Source: an uncultured bacterium
GTDB lineage: Bacteria > Spirochaetota > Leptospiria > Leptospirales > Leptonemataceae
Length of the DNA stretch: 64,000 nt
Direction of reading: 5' to 3'
Assembly: GCA_937928085.1 (NCBI GenBank)
Contig: CALFVU010000006.1
Location: 1-64,000, forward strand
Of the stretch, positions 41,007-51,579 are shown piece after piece (position 1 is the stretch's first letter; every line of letters starts with the position of its first letter). Below the pieces are notes generated by a model that worked only from the letters and a program-made list of their open reading frames with translations, had not been told where the DNA came from and did no database searches. The position numbers and the translations under genes are program-made.

Positions 41007-41339
41007 TTACTTATTTTTTTGATGTTTTTTAGACAGAAAAGTAAAATTTTTATTTAAAAAAATGAATTCTACTTTTTCTGGAATTGGATCTTCATAACCT
41101 ATATTAAAAGGATGGCATCGTAGAATTCTTTTTATAGATAAATAAAAGGCTATGGGGAAAGAATAATTTTTAAAACTTTGTATAGCATATTGAGAGCAAG
41201 TAGGAGTAAATCTACAACTAGGACCGAAAAAATAAGTTAGTATAGGAGAAACAAAATATTGATAAATTTTTATAAAAAAAATTATTAAATAAGCTATTAA
41301 AGTGTTAAGCATATCAATCAATGTTTTTAGCATATACAA
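41007..41339 (-). CDS. yidD: Membrane protein insertion efficiency factor YidD
   Basis: 'FIKIYQYFVSPILTYFFGPSCRFTPTCSQYAIQSF...IKRILRCHPF'. Confidence 0.93.
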   Translation of the reverse strand: MYMLKTLIDMLNTLIAYLIIFFIKIYQYFVSPILTYFFGPSCRFTPTCSQYAIQSFKNYSFPIAFYLSIKRILRCHPFNIGYEDPIPEKVEFIFLNKNFTFLSKKHQKNK

Positions 41340-41347
41340 TCAGCCTT

Positions 41348-42517
41348 TTATTCTGTTATAATCAAAATTTCTACTCTTCGATTTTTTGCTCTATTTTCTT
41401 CTGAATCGTTGGGGTAAAGTGGTTTTTTGTCTGCATATCCTTTGTAAGAAATTTGATTTTCTGATAAGCCATTTTGAATTAAATATTTAGCTACCGCTTC
41501 TGCTCTTCTTTCTGATAATTCTTGATTATAACTTTCTTTTCCAATGTTATCTGTATGACCTGAAATTTGAATTTCTTGATCGGGATATTTTTTTAAGATT
41601 TGTATGATAGCATTTAAAGTTTTTTTTGCATTATCTTTTAATTCATAAGAGTCAAAATCAAACAAAATTTGGTGTAAATCAATCGAAATACCTCTTTCTT
41701 GTTGTCTTATAGTAAAATTTTCTTGATCTGGTAATTTGTTTAACTTTTCTACAATTTCTTCTTTATTAATTTTTTTTATTTTTTTATACCAGGTTTTGAT
41801 TGAAAAAGATTCTTTGTAATTTTGATTGTTTTTTAATAAAAAGTCATAAAATATTTTTTGTTCTTCGTATAAAGGTATATGTAATTCTGTAGAAAAAAAT
41901 ACAATTCCGTTTGATTTTCCTTTAATAAATTGTATTGGACCTGTTGCTGGAACTACTTTATGGTTTAGTTCGTATTCATATTGAATTTTGTGTGCAGGGA
42001 CTTTATTTCCGTAGTAAAGGATTTCTTCTTGCCCTAAGTAAGTATAGTAAACCATAAAAGGAACAACGATTTTTTTATTTATTTCTAATAGATTGATAAT
42101 TTCTTTTGCAGGCTTTTTCCAATTTTTTGGTATTTCTTGCAATGAGGGGATTTTCGGAAATGAAGGAATACTTTGAAGATTTGGAAATTTATATTTTTCA
42201 TCTACGATATATTCTCCATTTGGTAGAATTTGGAAATTAGATATATACTCTTCTTCTTTTTTGAATTCTTTTTCTTTAGGAATCATTCTTGAATACGTAG
42301 TAAAAACACCATTAAATCCATAAAAATCTGGATTCTTTTCTATTAGTGTTAAGTGAATTTTATTTTTCTCTTCTCTTTCTTGCAAGTGGTTAAATACTCT
42401 TTGGTATTTTTCAATAATAAAAATTTCATTAGGTTCAAAATCAAATTCAAAAGATGGTGGTTTAGAAAAAATTAGGGTATTGAAAAAACACAATAAAATC
42501 AAAATTTTTTTTATCAT
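41348..42517 (-). CDS. OmpA-family protein
   Basis: C-terminal 'ILFDFDSYELKDNAKKTLNAII...ISGHTDNIGKESYNQELSERRAEAVAKYLIQNG...NRRVEILI'. Confidence 0.92.
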   Translation of the reverse strand: MIKKILILLCFFNTLIFSKPPSFEFDFEPNEIFIIEKYQRVFNHLQEREEKNKIHLTLIEKNPDFYGFNGVFTTYSRMIPKEKEFKKEEEYISNFQILPNGEYIVDEKYKFPNLQSIPSFPKIPSLQEIPKNWKKPAKEIINLLEINKKIVVPFMVYYTYLGQEEILYYGNKVPAHKIQYEYELNHKVVPATGPIQFIKGKSNGIVFFSTELHIPLYEEQKIFYDFLLKNNQNYKESFSIKTWYKKIKKINKEEIVEKLNKLPDQENFTIRQQERGISIDLHQILFDFDSYELKDNAKKTLNAIIQILKKYPDQEIQISGHTDNIGKESYNQELSERRAEAVAKYLIQNGLSENQISYKGYADKKPLYPNDSEENRAKNRRVEILIITE

Positions 42518-42592
42518 ACTACTTAAGTCGACTTTTAAAAAAAAATCTTAATAGCTTTTTAAAGGATTGAAAAAATATGAATTCAATAATTT

Positions 42593-42976
42593 ATGTCAAT
42601 TATGGTAGTTATTGAAAATCTTGATCATATAAGTTTGGGGACAGCGAATCTAAAAAAATCTTTAGAATTTTATCGAGATATTTTAGACTGTGAAGTTTTA
42701 GAAGAAAACGAGAAATATGCTATTCTTGAGCTGGACAGGATCATTATCAAATTAAATCTCATACCAAATTATAAGTTTCCGATAACCAACCCCGCTGCTT
42801 TTACATTCTCTTTTAGTTTAGATGTAGATGATTTTACAAATGCAATTATTGAGTTAGAAGAAAAAAATATCCCTATTGTTCACGGACCTATACCTATCGA
42901 AGGGGGAGAAACCTTACTTATTCGGGATCCAGATGGTCATTGGATTGAATTGCAATATAAAGAAGATTCAGACTGA
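42593..42976 (+). CDS. VOC/glyoxalase family protein
   Basis: 'ENLDHISLGTANLKKSLEFYRDILD...LLIRDPDGHWIELQ'. Confidence 0.88.
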   Translation: MSIMVVIENLDHISLGTANLKKSLEFYRDILDCEVLEENEKYAILELDRIIIKLNLIPNYKFPITNPAAFTFSFSLDVDDFTNAIIELEEKNIPIVHGPIPIEGGETLLIRDPDGHWIELQYKEDSD

Positions 42977-43189
42977 TATATCCACAATGCTTCCTTTTAC
43001 TCTAAACGTATCTATTGATTGAGATGGCAAAATTGCTGATTGGGCTCTTTCTTGGTTTCTAAAAAGCTTTCCTTCTAAAGGTTGTCCAGGAATTGATGGT
43101 TCTTTAGTGATAGGAGGTTCTTGTTGATTCAATGGTCTATAGTAATCGACGTTTTTTAAACCAAGTTCAGGTGCAATTCTTATATGCAT
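42968..43189 (-). CDS. Small hypothetical protein
   Basis: 73-aa ORF, non-low-complexity, divergent from DegT gene. Confidence 0.5.
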   Translation of the reverse strand: MHIRIAPELGLKNVDYYRPLNQQEPPITKEPSIPGQPLEGKLFRNQERAQSAILPSQSIDTFRVKGSIVDISV

Positions 43190-44419
43190 AATTTGATCAA
43201 TAATGATAATGTTAATTATGTCAACAAAAAAAACTATGTTGAAAAAAAAATAATAAATTTTTCTAAACCTGACATTACAGAAAAAGAGATTCAGTCAGTC
43301 ATTAATGTTTTAAAATCAAACTGGTTGACAATGGGTAATGTTACTCGTATTTTCGAAGAAAAAATTAAAGAATACTTGAATGTTTCTTATGCAATTGTTT
43401 TAAATTCTGCAACCGCAGGCTTACATTTGGGATTACGAGCTCTAGATTTAAAACAAGGAGAATCTGTGCTTGTGCCTGATTTTACTTTTACAGCAACAGC
43501 TGAAGTAGTTTTTCGTTGCAATGCGATTCCTTTATTTATAGATGTTGATCGTAAAAGTTATTTGATCACAATAGAAACAATACAAAATTTTTTAAGAAAA
43601 TACTGTATTTGGAAAAACAAACAATGGATCCACAAGCCCACCCGAACAGTTGTTAGGGGAATTTTATGTGTTGATTATGGTGGAAGAGTTTGTGATTTGC
43701 ATCAATTAAAACAATTTGCTAAAGAAAATCATTTTTTTTTAGGAGAAGATGCTGCCCATTCGTTTGGTTCAGAATATAAAAATAAAAAAATTGGTAGTTT
43801 TTGTGATTTTACGGTATTTAGTTTTTATTCTACTAAAAATTTAACAACAGGAGAGGGAGGCGTTTTAACTACAAATTCTAAAACGATTGCAAAAAAAGTT
43901 CAACATATGCGTTTACACGGAATTGATCGCGAAGCTGATAAAAGAAAAACTCCTTTTTATGACATAAAAACCGAAGGTTATAAATACAATATTTCGGATA
44001 TACTTTCAGCTATTGGGGTAGCTCAAATCGAAAGATATACCGAGATATTAGAAAAAAGAAAAAAAATTCACGAAATATATCAAAAAGAATTTTCTATGTT
44101 AAAAGGAATTCAACTTACTCCAGAATACGAAGGTTCTTCGTATCATTTATATACGATCGAAGTTGAACAACGAAACCAATGGATAGAACAATTAAGACAA
44201 TTCGGTATCCAAACCAGTGTACATTTTAAACCTCTCCATATGATGACTTACTATAAAAAAAAGAAACTCTATACTGCTAAGGATTATCCTTCATCAAGAG
44301 AAATTTTTAAAAAAATTTTATCATTGCCTATTTATAGTACCATGTCGCAGGAAGATATTCAGCATGTAGTTTCTTCTGTAAAGACTGTATATCAAAATTT
44401 ACATTTAAAGAAAAACTAA
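43184..44419 (+). CDS. DegT/DnrJ/EryC1 family aminotransferase
   Basis: 'NSATAGLHLGLRALDL', 'GEDAAHSFGSEYKNKKIGSFCDFTVFSFYSTKNLTTGEGGVLTT', 'YNISDILSAIGVAQI'. Confidence 0.92.
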   Translation: MHNLINNDNVNYVNKKNYVEKKIINFSKPDITEKEIQSVINVLKSNWLTMGNVTRIFEEKIKEYLNVSYAIVLNSATAGLHLGLRALDLKQGESVLVPDFTFTATAEVVFRCNAIPLFIDVDRKSYLITIETIQNFLRKYCIWKNKQWIHKPTRTVVRGILCVDYGGRVCDLHQLKQFAKENHFFLGEDAAHSFGSEYKNKKIGSFCDFTVFSFYSTKNLTTGEGGVLTTNSKTIAKKVQHMRLHGIDREADKRKTPFYDIKTEGYKYNISDILSAIGVAQIERYTEILEKRKKIHEIYQKEFSMLKGIQLTPEYEGSSYHLYTIEVEQRNQWIEQLRQFGIQTSVHFKPLHMMTYYKKKKLYTAKDYPSSREIFKKILSLPIYSTMSQEDIQHVVSSVKTVYQNLHLKKN

Positions 44420-47168
44420 ACGAAAACTGTTCTTCTGTTCCTTTTGCATAAATAAAGTTGATATAAAAAGGCAAGTAAAACATATAAACTTTCCAATTGC
44501 TTCGAATACCCCTTGAATGTATGATCCATTGTTTTTCGTTTATATATCGATCAAAAGATTTTCCTATTTCGTAAAAAGGAGCAAAAGAAATCCAGTGGAT
44601 TCCAACTTCGGGAAGAAACCATAAAATTCTTTTAGAGTAATATAACAAAGGAAATCTATATTCAAAACTCAAAACAATATTTCCCTTACCAAACGGTGAA
44701 TCTTTTGGGGATAATCCCATTTGATAATTTGATAATCTATATTGAACGAGATCCCTATCCTTACCTAAATTATAGTTAATGAACATAGAAACATAAGGAG
44801 TGTGATTTTTTAAATACCATGGAATAAAAAGTTCAAGTCTACTAGAAACATTTAAATACTCATAAGATATTCTGGAGTTTTGATCTACAAGCACAGAATT
44901 CCAAAAATAAGGAAAATATTCTATACGAAAATTAAATTGAAATCCATTTTCTGGACTAATGGAAAGATAATATACATCGAAATAAGAAAATTGTATTTTA
45001 AAAAAAATTGAGTTTTGAATTAGATTTTTATAATTTGATACATAAAAAGAATTAACATTTAAGTTTTTATGATTTCGATTTGCTACACCAAGTGAGTACC
45101 AAGTATTCAATATTCTAAAACTATATGGATAAGAAAATGAAACACTGATTGCTTCGAACTCATAAAAAACTTTGCATATGTAGTTTTTTAAAGATTTGTC
45201 TAGAAATAAAGGACAATTTTGATTCGAGTGTACTGGTTTTGTTTTGATAAAACTACTTTCCAAATACGGTAAAAATCTAAAATAATAATAATTTAGAAAA
45301 TAAATATAATTTGAATCTAATTTTCCTATTCCAAATTGTAATTGATGTCTAAATAAAGGATCGATTCCAGAAATTTGGAGAGCATATTCGAAATTTGTAT
45401 TTGTAAATATGCCATCTAAAAAAAATTGAAAAAATCCTAAATGATAATCAGAAATAGACTCCAGTATAAAGATTTGTTCAGTTTTTTTATTTTTAGGTAG
45501 TTCAAAATGATTTACGGTAATGTTTGGAATTTCTTTGTTTAGTAAATTTTCTTCTGGAATTCGAAAAATTTCATATCCATTATAGGTTTCGCCAATTCCA
45601 TATAAATAAGATTCAAAAAAAACTGGAAATTTAATTGATAACAAAGAATTCGTTAATTGATATAATTTTTTTAGTGAAAGATCAAAACGATAGATTTCGA
45701 AATTTCCATCTAAATCAGAACTAAAAAGGATTTGTTGATTAGAAAATTTTTGTAACGTCGCAATAGTACATGGAAGTTGTAAGATTGTTTGGCAATTTAG
45801 GTTCAATAAATTACATTCTATGATTGAGTGATGGATAGAGCTTTGGTTTTTGTAAATAAAATATATAAAATCTCCTAACAAAACAGGATGATTGATCACA
45901 TCTAAAAAATCTCCTTCGAAAATTGTATGTTTTGATTGTATTTGATTATCTTTGAAAACAGCTTGAATAAGTTTAGGTATTTCTTCATTGATTTCTACAT
46001 AATAAAGAAAATTCTTATCTAAAATCGGAAATTGCATAGAGGTTTGTACTTCGGGATTGGCAGTATAAAAAAAAATTTCTTTTCCGTTTATGAATAAAGC
46101 TGAGTTTTGGAGATTACCCATTTTTTGGATTTCAGAAGTAAGGATATGGGTTTGATCTATACTAAAATCATACACAAAGGGAGTTCGATAAATCATTTTT
46201 TGATCGATTTGATAAATTCCTGAATATCGATAAGAACTTTTTTCGAAATAATAAATCTGATTTTGTTGAATCTTTAAATATTTTTTATATCCTCCATTGT
46301 AGGTTAGTTGCTCGTAAGGAGTAATTGGATCTTGTAATTTTTTTGCAATCCAGTTTTTTAAAAATATATATTCTTTTTTTATAAAATCTTTATAATAATC
46401 TTCCGGATCTTTTAAATTTTGATTTTTAAATTTTCTTCTTAGCAAAATAGGAAGTGTATTAGAAGAAAAAATTTCCAGAAATTGATCCTTTTTTTCTTGT
46501 TGTAGAATGGATTGTAAATAGCGAGCGCCATAAAGATAAGGGATATCTCCTAAAGGCCATTGATAAGAACCACCAAGAATTTCTTCTAAAGAAGGAAATT
46601 GATGATATAAAAATTGTTGTCTTAAAATTGAATTTGTATTGGTATCCCATAATCTACCAACAAATTCTTCGCGTGACTCTTCGATTACAGAAATACCTTC
46701 GATGATGCCATCTGGAAATGATAAATTCGGAGGAACACCAAATAAAAATCGAAATAAAGAATTCCAAAAGCCTTGATAGTTTCTTAATGTAAGAATATGT
46801 GTGTATTCATGGATTAGCAACTGATCCATCCAGTTTTTATAATTCGCAAATTCTCCTACCATCGGAGGTCTTAGATAGAAAATCATTAAATCTAATCCGT
46901 ATACAATGGTGATTGCATTTGTAATATCCTGACGAGGTATAATTACAAGATGGACTTTTTTTTGATTATCTTTATAATCTAAAGACAATTCAGAATGTAG
47001 TTTTTCGATTTTAAAAAGGACCTCTGTTGCAAGCTCTAAATACTCTTTTGGAAAATGAATATAAAAATGTTTAGATCGTATTGTCTTATAGTCAAAATTC
47101 CAGGGAGTTAAGGGAAATGAATAAATAGAAGAAGTAATGAAAAAAAAAAAAATAACAAATTTTTTCAT
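44328..47168 (-). CDS. Exported HExxH metalloprotease-like protein with beta-propeller-like region and C-terminal beta-barrel-like region
   Basis: Signal peptide; 'DQLLIHEYTHILTLRNYQGF...DGIIEGISVIEE' gluzincin-like motif; repeated strands; alternating aromatic C-terminal strands. Confidence 0.6.
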   Translation of the reverse strand: MKKFVIFFFFITSSIYSFPLTPWNFDYKTIRSKHFYIHFPKEYLELATEVLFKIEKLHSELSLDYKDNQKKVHLVIIPRQDITNAITIVYGLDLMIFYLRPPMVGEFANYKNWMDQLLIHEYTHILTLRNYQGFWNSLFRFLFGVPPNLSFPDGIIEGISVIEESREEFVGRLWDTNTNSILRQQFLYHQFPSLEEILGGSYQWPLGDIPYLYGARYLQSILQQEKKDQFLEIFSSNTLPILLRRKFKNQNLKDPEDYYKDFIKKEYIFLKNWIAKKLQDPITPYEQLTYNGGYKKYLKIQQNQIYYFEKSSYRYSGIYQIDQKMIYRTPFVYDFSIDQTHILTSEIQKMGNLQNSALFINGKEIFFYTANPEVQTSMQFPILDKNFLYYVEINEEIPKLIQAVFKDNQIQSKHTIFEGDFLDVINHPVLLGDFIYFIYKNQSSIHHSIIECNLLNLNCQTILQLPCTIATLQKFSNQQILFSSDLDGNFEIYRFDLSLKKLYQLTNSLLSIKFPVFFESYLYGIGETYNGYEIFRIPEENLLNKEIPNITVNHFELPKNKKTEQIFILESISDYHLGFFQFFLDGIFTNTNFEYALQISGIDPLFRHQLQFGIGKLDSNYIYFLNYYYFRFLPYLESSFIKTKPVHSNQNCPLFLDKSLKNYICKVFYEFEAISVSFSYPYSFRILNTWYSLGVANRNHKNLNVNSFYVSNYKNLIQNSIFFKIQFSYFDVYYLSISPENGFQFNFRIEYFPYFWNSVLVDQNSRISYEYLNVSSRLELFIPWYLKNHTPYVSMFINYNLGKDRDLVQYRLSNYQMGLSPKDSPFGKGNIVLSFEYRFPLLYYSKRILWFLPEVGIHWISFAPFYEIGKSFDRYINEKQWIIHSRGIRSNWKVYMFYLPFYINFIYAKGTEEQFSFSFSLNVNFDIQSLQKKLHAEYLPATWYYK

Positions 47169-49229
47169 TTATTTTACAATCGAGCCCGCATTGACGTCTT
47201 TTTCTACGGTGATTAAAGAAAGATTGTTTTCTTTACCAGTAGCTAATATCATAGCTTCTGAAATACCAAACTTCATTTTTCGAGGTTGTAAGTTGGTTAC
47301 CGCAATTACTTTTTTTCCGATCAATTCTTGTGGGTTATATGATTTTTTGATTCCTGCAAAAACATTTCTTGGCTTCTCTTCGCCCACATCTAAGATTAAA
47401 TTTAATAATTTATCTGAACCCTCTACTTCTCTAGCATCTATAATCATTCCAACTTTTAGTTCTATTTTCGAAAAATCTTCTATAGTTATGTATTTTTGAT
47501 TTGATTCTAATTTCGATGTTTCCAGTATTTCTTTTTGTTCTTCTTTAAACATATTCTCCACCATTTCTTTTGTAATTCTTGATGCCAGATGTTTGTAAGG
47601 ATTTATTTTATGATTTTCTGGCAAAAACTTCTGCGTTTGAATGTTTTGTGATAATAATCCAAAATCCTTTGGATATTCAAAAGGTACATTTAAAAAAGTT
47701 TCAACTCCTTTACAAAACGAAGGAAGAATTGGTTTTAAGTATATACTTAATAACCAACCAGCATTTAAAGCATTAGTAAGGATTTGTCTTGCTTCCTCTA
47801 TGTTGGTTTTGATTTGATTCCAAGGTTCTTTTTCGGAAATATATTTATTGATCTCGCTTCCTAATTCTATGATCATTTTAGTAACTTTATGGTAATTTCT
47901 TTCTTCGTATTGTTGTAAAATTACTTTTTTTTTAGATAATATTGATTCAATTAGTGAGAGTCCTTCTTGATTTACATTTTTAGAAAGTTGATTATTTAGT
48001 GTTTCTAAAAGTTTTGCACATCTCGAAAAAATATTTGCAATGTTTCCTACGATATCACTGTTATATTTAAATATAAAGTCATCAAAGTTTAAATCTATAT
48101 CGTCAATCGAGTTAGATAAACGAGAAGCAAAGTAATACCTTAAAGCTTGAGGATCTAAATGTTTAAGATAACTTTGAGCTTTTATAAAAGTACCTCGTGA
48201 TTTCGACATTTTTTCTCCATTGATAGTAAGAAAACCGTGAACGAAAACTTTATTCGGAGTACGAAAATCAGCAGTGTTTAGAATAGCTGGCCAAAACAAA
48301 GTATGAAAATAAATAATATCTTTACCAATAAAATGATACACTTCAGTTTTCTTTTCTTTGTCTTTTGACCAAAATTCATCAAATCTATTTTCTAAATTAT
48401 GTTTTTTAAAGTAATGATAAGAGCTTGAAATATATCCAATAGGTGCATCTAACCATACGTAAAAATATTTATTTTCTTCATCTGGGATACGAAATCCAAA
48501 ATAAGGTCCGTCTCTACTAATATCCCAATCTTTTAATCCTGCTTGAATCCATTCTAACATTTTGTTTTTTATACTTTCGTCTGTATGAGTTTCTAACCAT
48601 TCCTCTAACCATGAACTAAAAGCAGAAAGTTTAAAAAATATATGATCTTCTTCTTTTTCTATAGGGATTGTACCACAAATAGCACACTTAGGTTCTATTA
48701 AATCAATAGGTCTATAAGAAGCTCCACATTTTTCGCAACAATCACCGTATTGATCTTTAGCACCACATTTTGGACATATTCCTTTAACATATCGATCGGG
48801 TAAAAACATTTTATCATGGGGACAAAATAACTGTTTTACTTTTTTTTTATAAATATAACCTTTTTCTTTTGCTTTTTTATAAAAAGTTTCGGAAAAATAT
48901 TGATTTTCTTTTGAATTTGTGGAGTAATAGTTGTCAAATTTGATTTCAAACAAAGAAAAATCTTTTAGATGTTCCTCATATATTTTTTCAATTAGTGCTT
49001 CAGGAGTTAGATTTAATTTTTTTGCTGTTAGCATGATAGGAGTTCCATGAGTATCGTCTGCACAAAAATAATATGTTTCATTTCCACACATCTTTTGGTA
49101 TCTTACCCAAATATCAGTTTGAATGTATTCCACTAAATGTCCTAAATGAATCGGACCATTTGCATAAGGAAGTGCAGAGGTAACTAAAATTTTTCTTTTG
49201 TTTGAGGCTATCATATTTAAGGATACCAT
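47169..49229 (-). CDS. metG: Methionyl-tRNA synthetase
   Basis: '[27 protein letters not shown]', '[14 protein letters not shown]' KMSKS, C-terminal tRNA-binding domain '[26 protein letters not shown]'. Confidence 0.97.
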   Translation of the reverse strand: MVSLNMIASNKRKILVTSALPYANGPIHLGHLVEYIQTDIWVRYQKMCGNETYYFCADDTHGTPIMLTAKKLNLTPEALIEKIYEEHLKDFSLFEIKFDNYYSTNSKENQYFSETFYKKAKEKGYIYKKKVKQLFCPHDKMFLPDRYVKGICPKCGAKDQYGDCCEKCGASYRPIDLIEPKCAICGTIPIEKEEDHIFFKLSAFSSWLEEWLETHTDESIKNKMLEWIQAGLKDWDISRDGPYFGFRIPDEENKYFYVWLDAPIGYISSSYHYFKKHNLENRFDEFWSKDKEKKTEVYHFIGKDIIYFHTLFWPAILNTADFRTPNKVFVHGFLTINGEKMSKSRGTFIKAQSYLKHLDPQALRYYFASRLSNSIDDIDLNFDDFIFKYNSDIVGNIANIFSRCAKLLETLNNQLSKNVNQEGLSLIESILSKKKVILQQYEERNYHKVTKMIIELGSEINKYISEKEPWNQIKTNIEEARQILTNALNAGWLLSIYLKPILPSFCKGVETFLNVPFEYPKDFGLLSQNIQTQKFLPENHKINPYKHLASRITKEMVENMFKEEQKEILETSKLESNQKYITIEDFSKIELKVGMIIDAREVEGSDKLLNLILDVGEEKPRNVFAGIKKSYNPQELIGKKVIAVTNLQPRKMKFGISEAMILATGKENNLSLITVEKDVNAGSIVK

Positions 49230-50056
49230 ATTCTAAAATTTTGCTTTGGCAAGTCTGTTTTTCTCCATTCCATCCAAGAACCTAAAAATACTTTTACATC
49301 TTTATATTTACATTCTTTTAATACTAAAGCTGTAAAACAAGAACGAGCTCCATTAAAATCATATAAAATTGTAGGTCTTTCTAAAATCAAGTTCGAAGAT
49401 TTTAGTTTTTTTAAAATTTCTTGTCGAGAAAGCAAATAACCATTTTCATCATATAATTCAAGCCAATCAAAATGAATCGCTCCTGGGATTTTTCCACAAA
49501 TACTACCTGCTTCTGGGTTTGTGAGTCTTGGAATTTTTCCTTCGAATTCTTCTTTTGTTCGAACATCAATCAATTGTACTTTTACTAAATTCGCTTGAAC
49601 ATAACTTAAGGTAACAATGTCTTTAAAAGAAAAGGGCCTTTTTAAATTTGATTCTGTGATTATATGACTACCGGGTTCTAAATATTTTTCTTCTATTTCT
49701 TGAAAATGTTTATTAAGGATAAAAGCATTTTTTAAGTTTAAACTATTTAATAAAAATAGAAGCTTACCAGAAAACATTCCTAGCCCCTCATCAAAAATGA
49801 CAACATTTTGATAATTGTTTGCTAAATCTAAAACAGATTTTAAGAAATTTGATAATTTAAGTAATGATTTTTGACTTGAAGCATGCGGTTTTGTAATTAA
49901 ATGAGCACTATAAGCTCCTTTGATTGTTTTTTCTTGATAATTTTCAATAGTACGACAGTCCAATAATAAACTATTTTCTGGAATTTCATCAATTAAAAAT
50001 TTCCACTCTGTTTTTTTAGCAGTTTCTACTTCGCGCTGAATATTCTTATCTTCCAT
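49217..50056 (-). CDS. Tandem rhodanese-domain protein (sulfurtransferase-like)
   Basis: '[24 protein letters not shown]', '[14 protein letters not shown]...[14 protein letters not shown]'. Confidence 0.82.
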   Translation of the reverse strand: MEDKNIQREVETAKKTEWKFLIDEIPENSLLLDCRTIENYQEKTIKGAYSAHLITKPHASSQKSLLKLSNFLKSVLDLANNYQNVVIFDEGLGMFSGKLLFLLNSLNLKNAFILNKHFQEIEEKYLEPGSHIITESNLKRPFSFKDIVTLSYVQANLVKVQLIDVRTKEEFEGKIPRLTNPEAGSICGKIPGAIHFDWLELYDENGYLLSRQEILKKLKSSNLILERPTILYDFNGARSCFTALVLKECKYKDVKVFLGSWMEWRKTDLPKQNFRIWYP

Positions 50057-50182
50057 CTTTAAAGTACAAATTTTTTTTTGTCATTCATTAATCAAAAAAA
50101 ATGTAATATCATATTTTAAAATTTATTTTGAATTTTAAAATTTCTAGAAAATCAATTTACTTTGCAAACTAAATCGATTTAA

Positions 50183-50926
50183 TTGTATTTTATGAAATTT
50201 GTATTCATTACAGGAACTAGTAGAGGGTTGGGTTTCTCATTAGCCAAGAATTTTTTAGAAAGAAATTACTCTGTTCTTGGAGTTTCTAGGAATCCTTCTA
50301 ATTTAGAAGAACTTTATCCCAGTCGTTATCATCATCTTTTTTATGATTTAAACGATATACAGAATTTTTCTTTTTCTTTAAGAAGTTTTTTAGATTTGTT
50401 TTTACCATTCGAATTAGAAATTGTGATTTTAAATGCAGCTATATTAGGAAATATTCAAGAAATCCACAAAACACAAATAGAAGAGCTGGAATGTATTATA
50501 AGGATTAATGTATGGTCTAATAAAATTTTATTAGATACAATTTTGGATTTACAAAATCAAAGAAAGATTCAAAGTTTAAAATATATTCTAGCAATTTCTA
50601 GTGGTGCTTCTATTAAAGGGGAAAAAGGTTGGTCGGGGTATGCAATTTCTAAAGCTGCATTAAACATATTGATCAAACTTTATGCGAACGAATTTCCAGA
50701 TAAAAAATTTATTTCTTTAGCGCCAGGATTGGTTCTTACCAAAATGCAAGATGAAATTTATCAGAATGTAGATTTAGAAAAATTTCCAAATTTTAACCGA
50801 CTTATTACAGCAAGACAAACAAATCAAATGCAAACTCCGGACGATACAGCAGGAAAAATTATCGAAAATTGGGATAAAATCTTTTCTTATGAATCTGGCT
50901 CTTATGTAGATTTAAGAAATTTGTAA
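50183..50926 (+). CDS. Short-chain dehydrogenase/reductase (SDR)
   Basis: 'FITGTSRGLGFSLAKNF', 'ILNAAILG', 'YAISKAALNILIKLYANEF'. Confidence 0.92.
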   Translation: MYFMKFVFITGTSRGLGFSLAKNFLERNYSVLGVSRNPSNLEELYPSRYHHLFYDLNDIQNFSFSLRSFLDLFLPFELEIVILNAAILGNIQEIHKTQIEELECIIRINVWSNKILLDTILDLQNQRKIQSLKYILAISSGASIKGEKGWSGYAISKAALNILIKLYANEFPDKKFISLAPGLVLTKMQDEIYQNVDLEKFPNFNRLITARQTNQMQTPDDTAGKIIENWDKIFSYESGSYVDLRNL

Positions 50927-50927
50927 T

Positions 50928-51533
50928 ATGATTATGTTTTTTATAGGTTTCGTTGGAGTATGGCTTCCTGGACCTGATATGTTTTTAATCTTTCGAACAT
51001 CCATCAATGATGGCTTTAGAAAAGCTATCTATACTTTGTTTGGTATTCTAACTGGGAATCTCATCTATATACTTTTCGTTATATTGGGAATTTCTTTATA
51101 TTTAGAAAAATTTATAAATTATATTTTACTTTTTGGTTCTTTATATATTATTTATGTTGGATTTTTTTCTCTAAAATTAAAAAAAGATAATCTTATAATC
51201 AAAAACAATTCAATTAAAAACCATTCTAATTTTACAAAAAAAAGCTATTATTTAAATGGTTTAATGACAAATTTATCCAATCCGAAAGCAATTCTTTATT
51301 TTACTTCGGTATTACTTCCAGCTTTTTACGAAGAAATCTTATTGTGGAATTTTGTTTTATTTTTTATTGGAGTTATTTTTGCTTTTCTATCGATTATTTT
51401 TATAGGAGTATTTTTGGGAAATAAAATACCAAATGAATTTTTGTATTATATAAATTTAGTATTTAGTTTAGTTTTTATTTTTTATGGACTTTATTTGGGT
51501 TTCGAAGCAATCCAATTTCTTTTTGATTTATAA
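50928..51533 (+). CDS. LysE family translocator
   Basis: 'VGVWLPGPDMFLIFRTSINDGFRKAIYTLFGILTGNLIYI', 'GLMTNLSNPKAILYFTSVLPAF'-like motif. Confidence 0.85.
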   Translation: MIMFFIGFVGVWLPGPDMFLIFRTSINDGFRKAIYTLFGILTGNLIYILFVILGISLYLEKFINYILLFGSLYIIYVGFFSLKLKKDNLIIKNNSIKNHSNFTKKSYYLNGLMTNLSNPKAILYFTSVLLPAFYEEILLWNFVLFFIGVIFAFLSIIFIGVFLGNKIPNEFLYYINLVFSLVFIFYGLYLGFEAIQFLFDL

Positions 51534-51579
51534 AACAAAATTTTCTTGTCGTAAATAAAATATAAAAAATCTAAAACAT

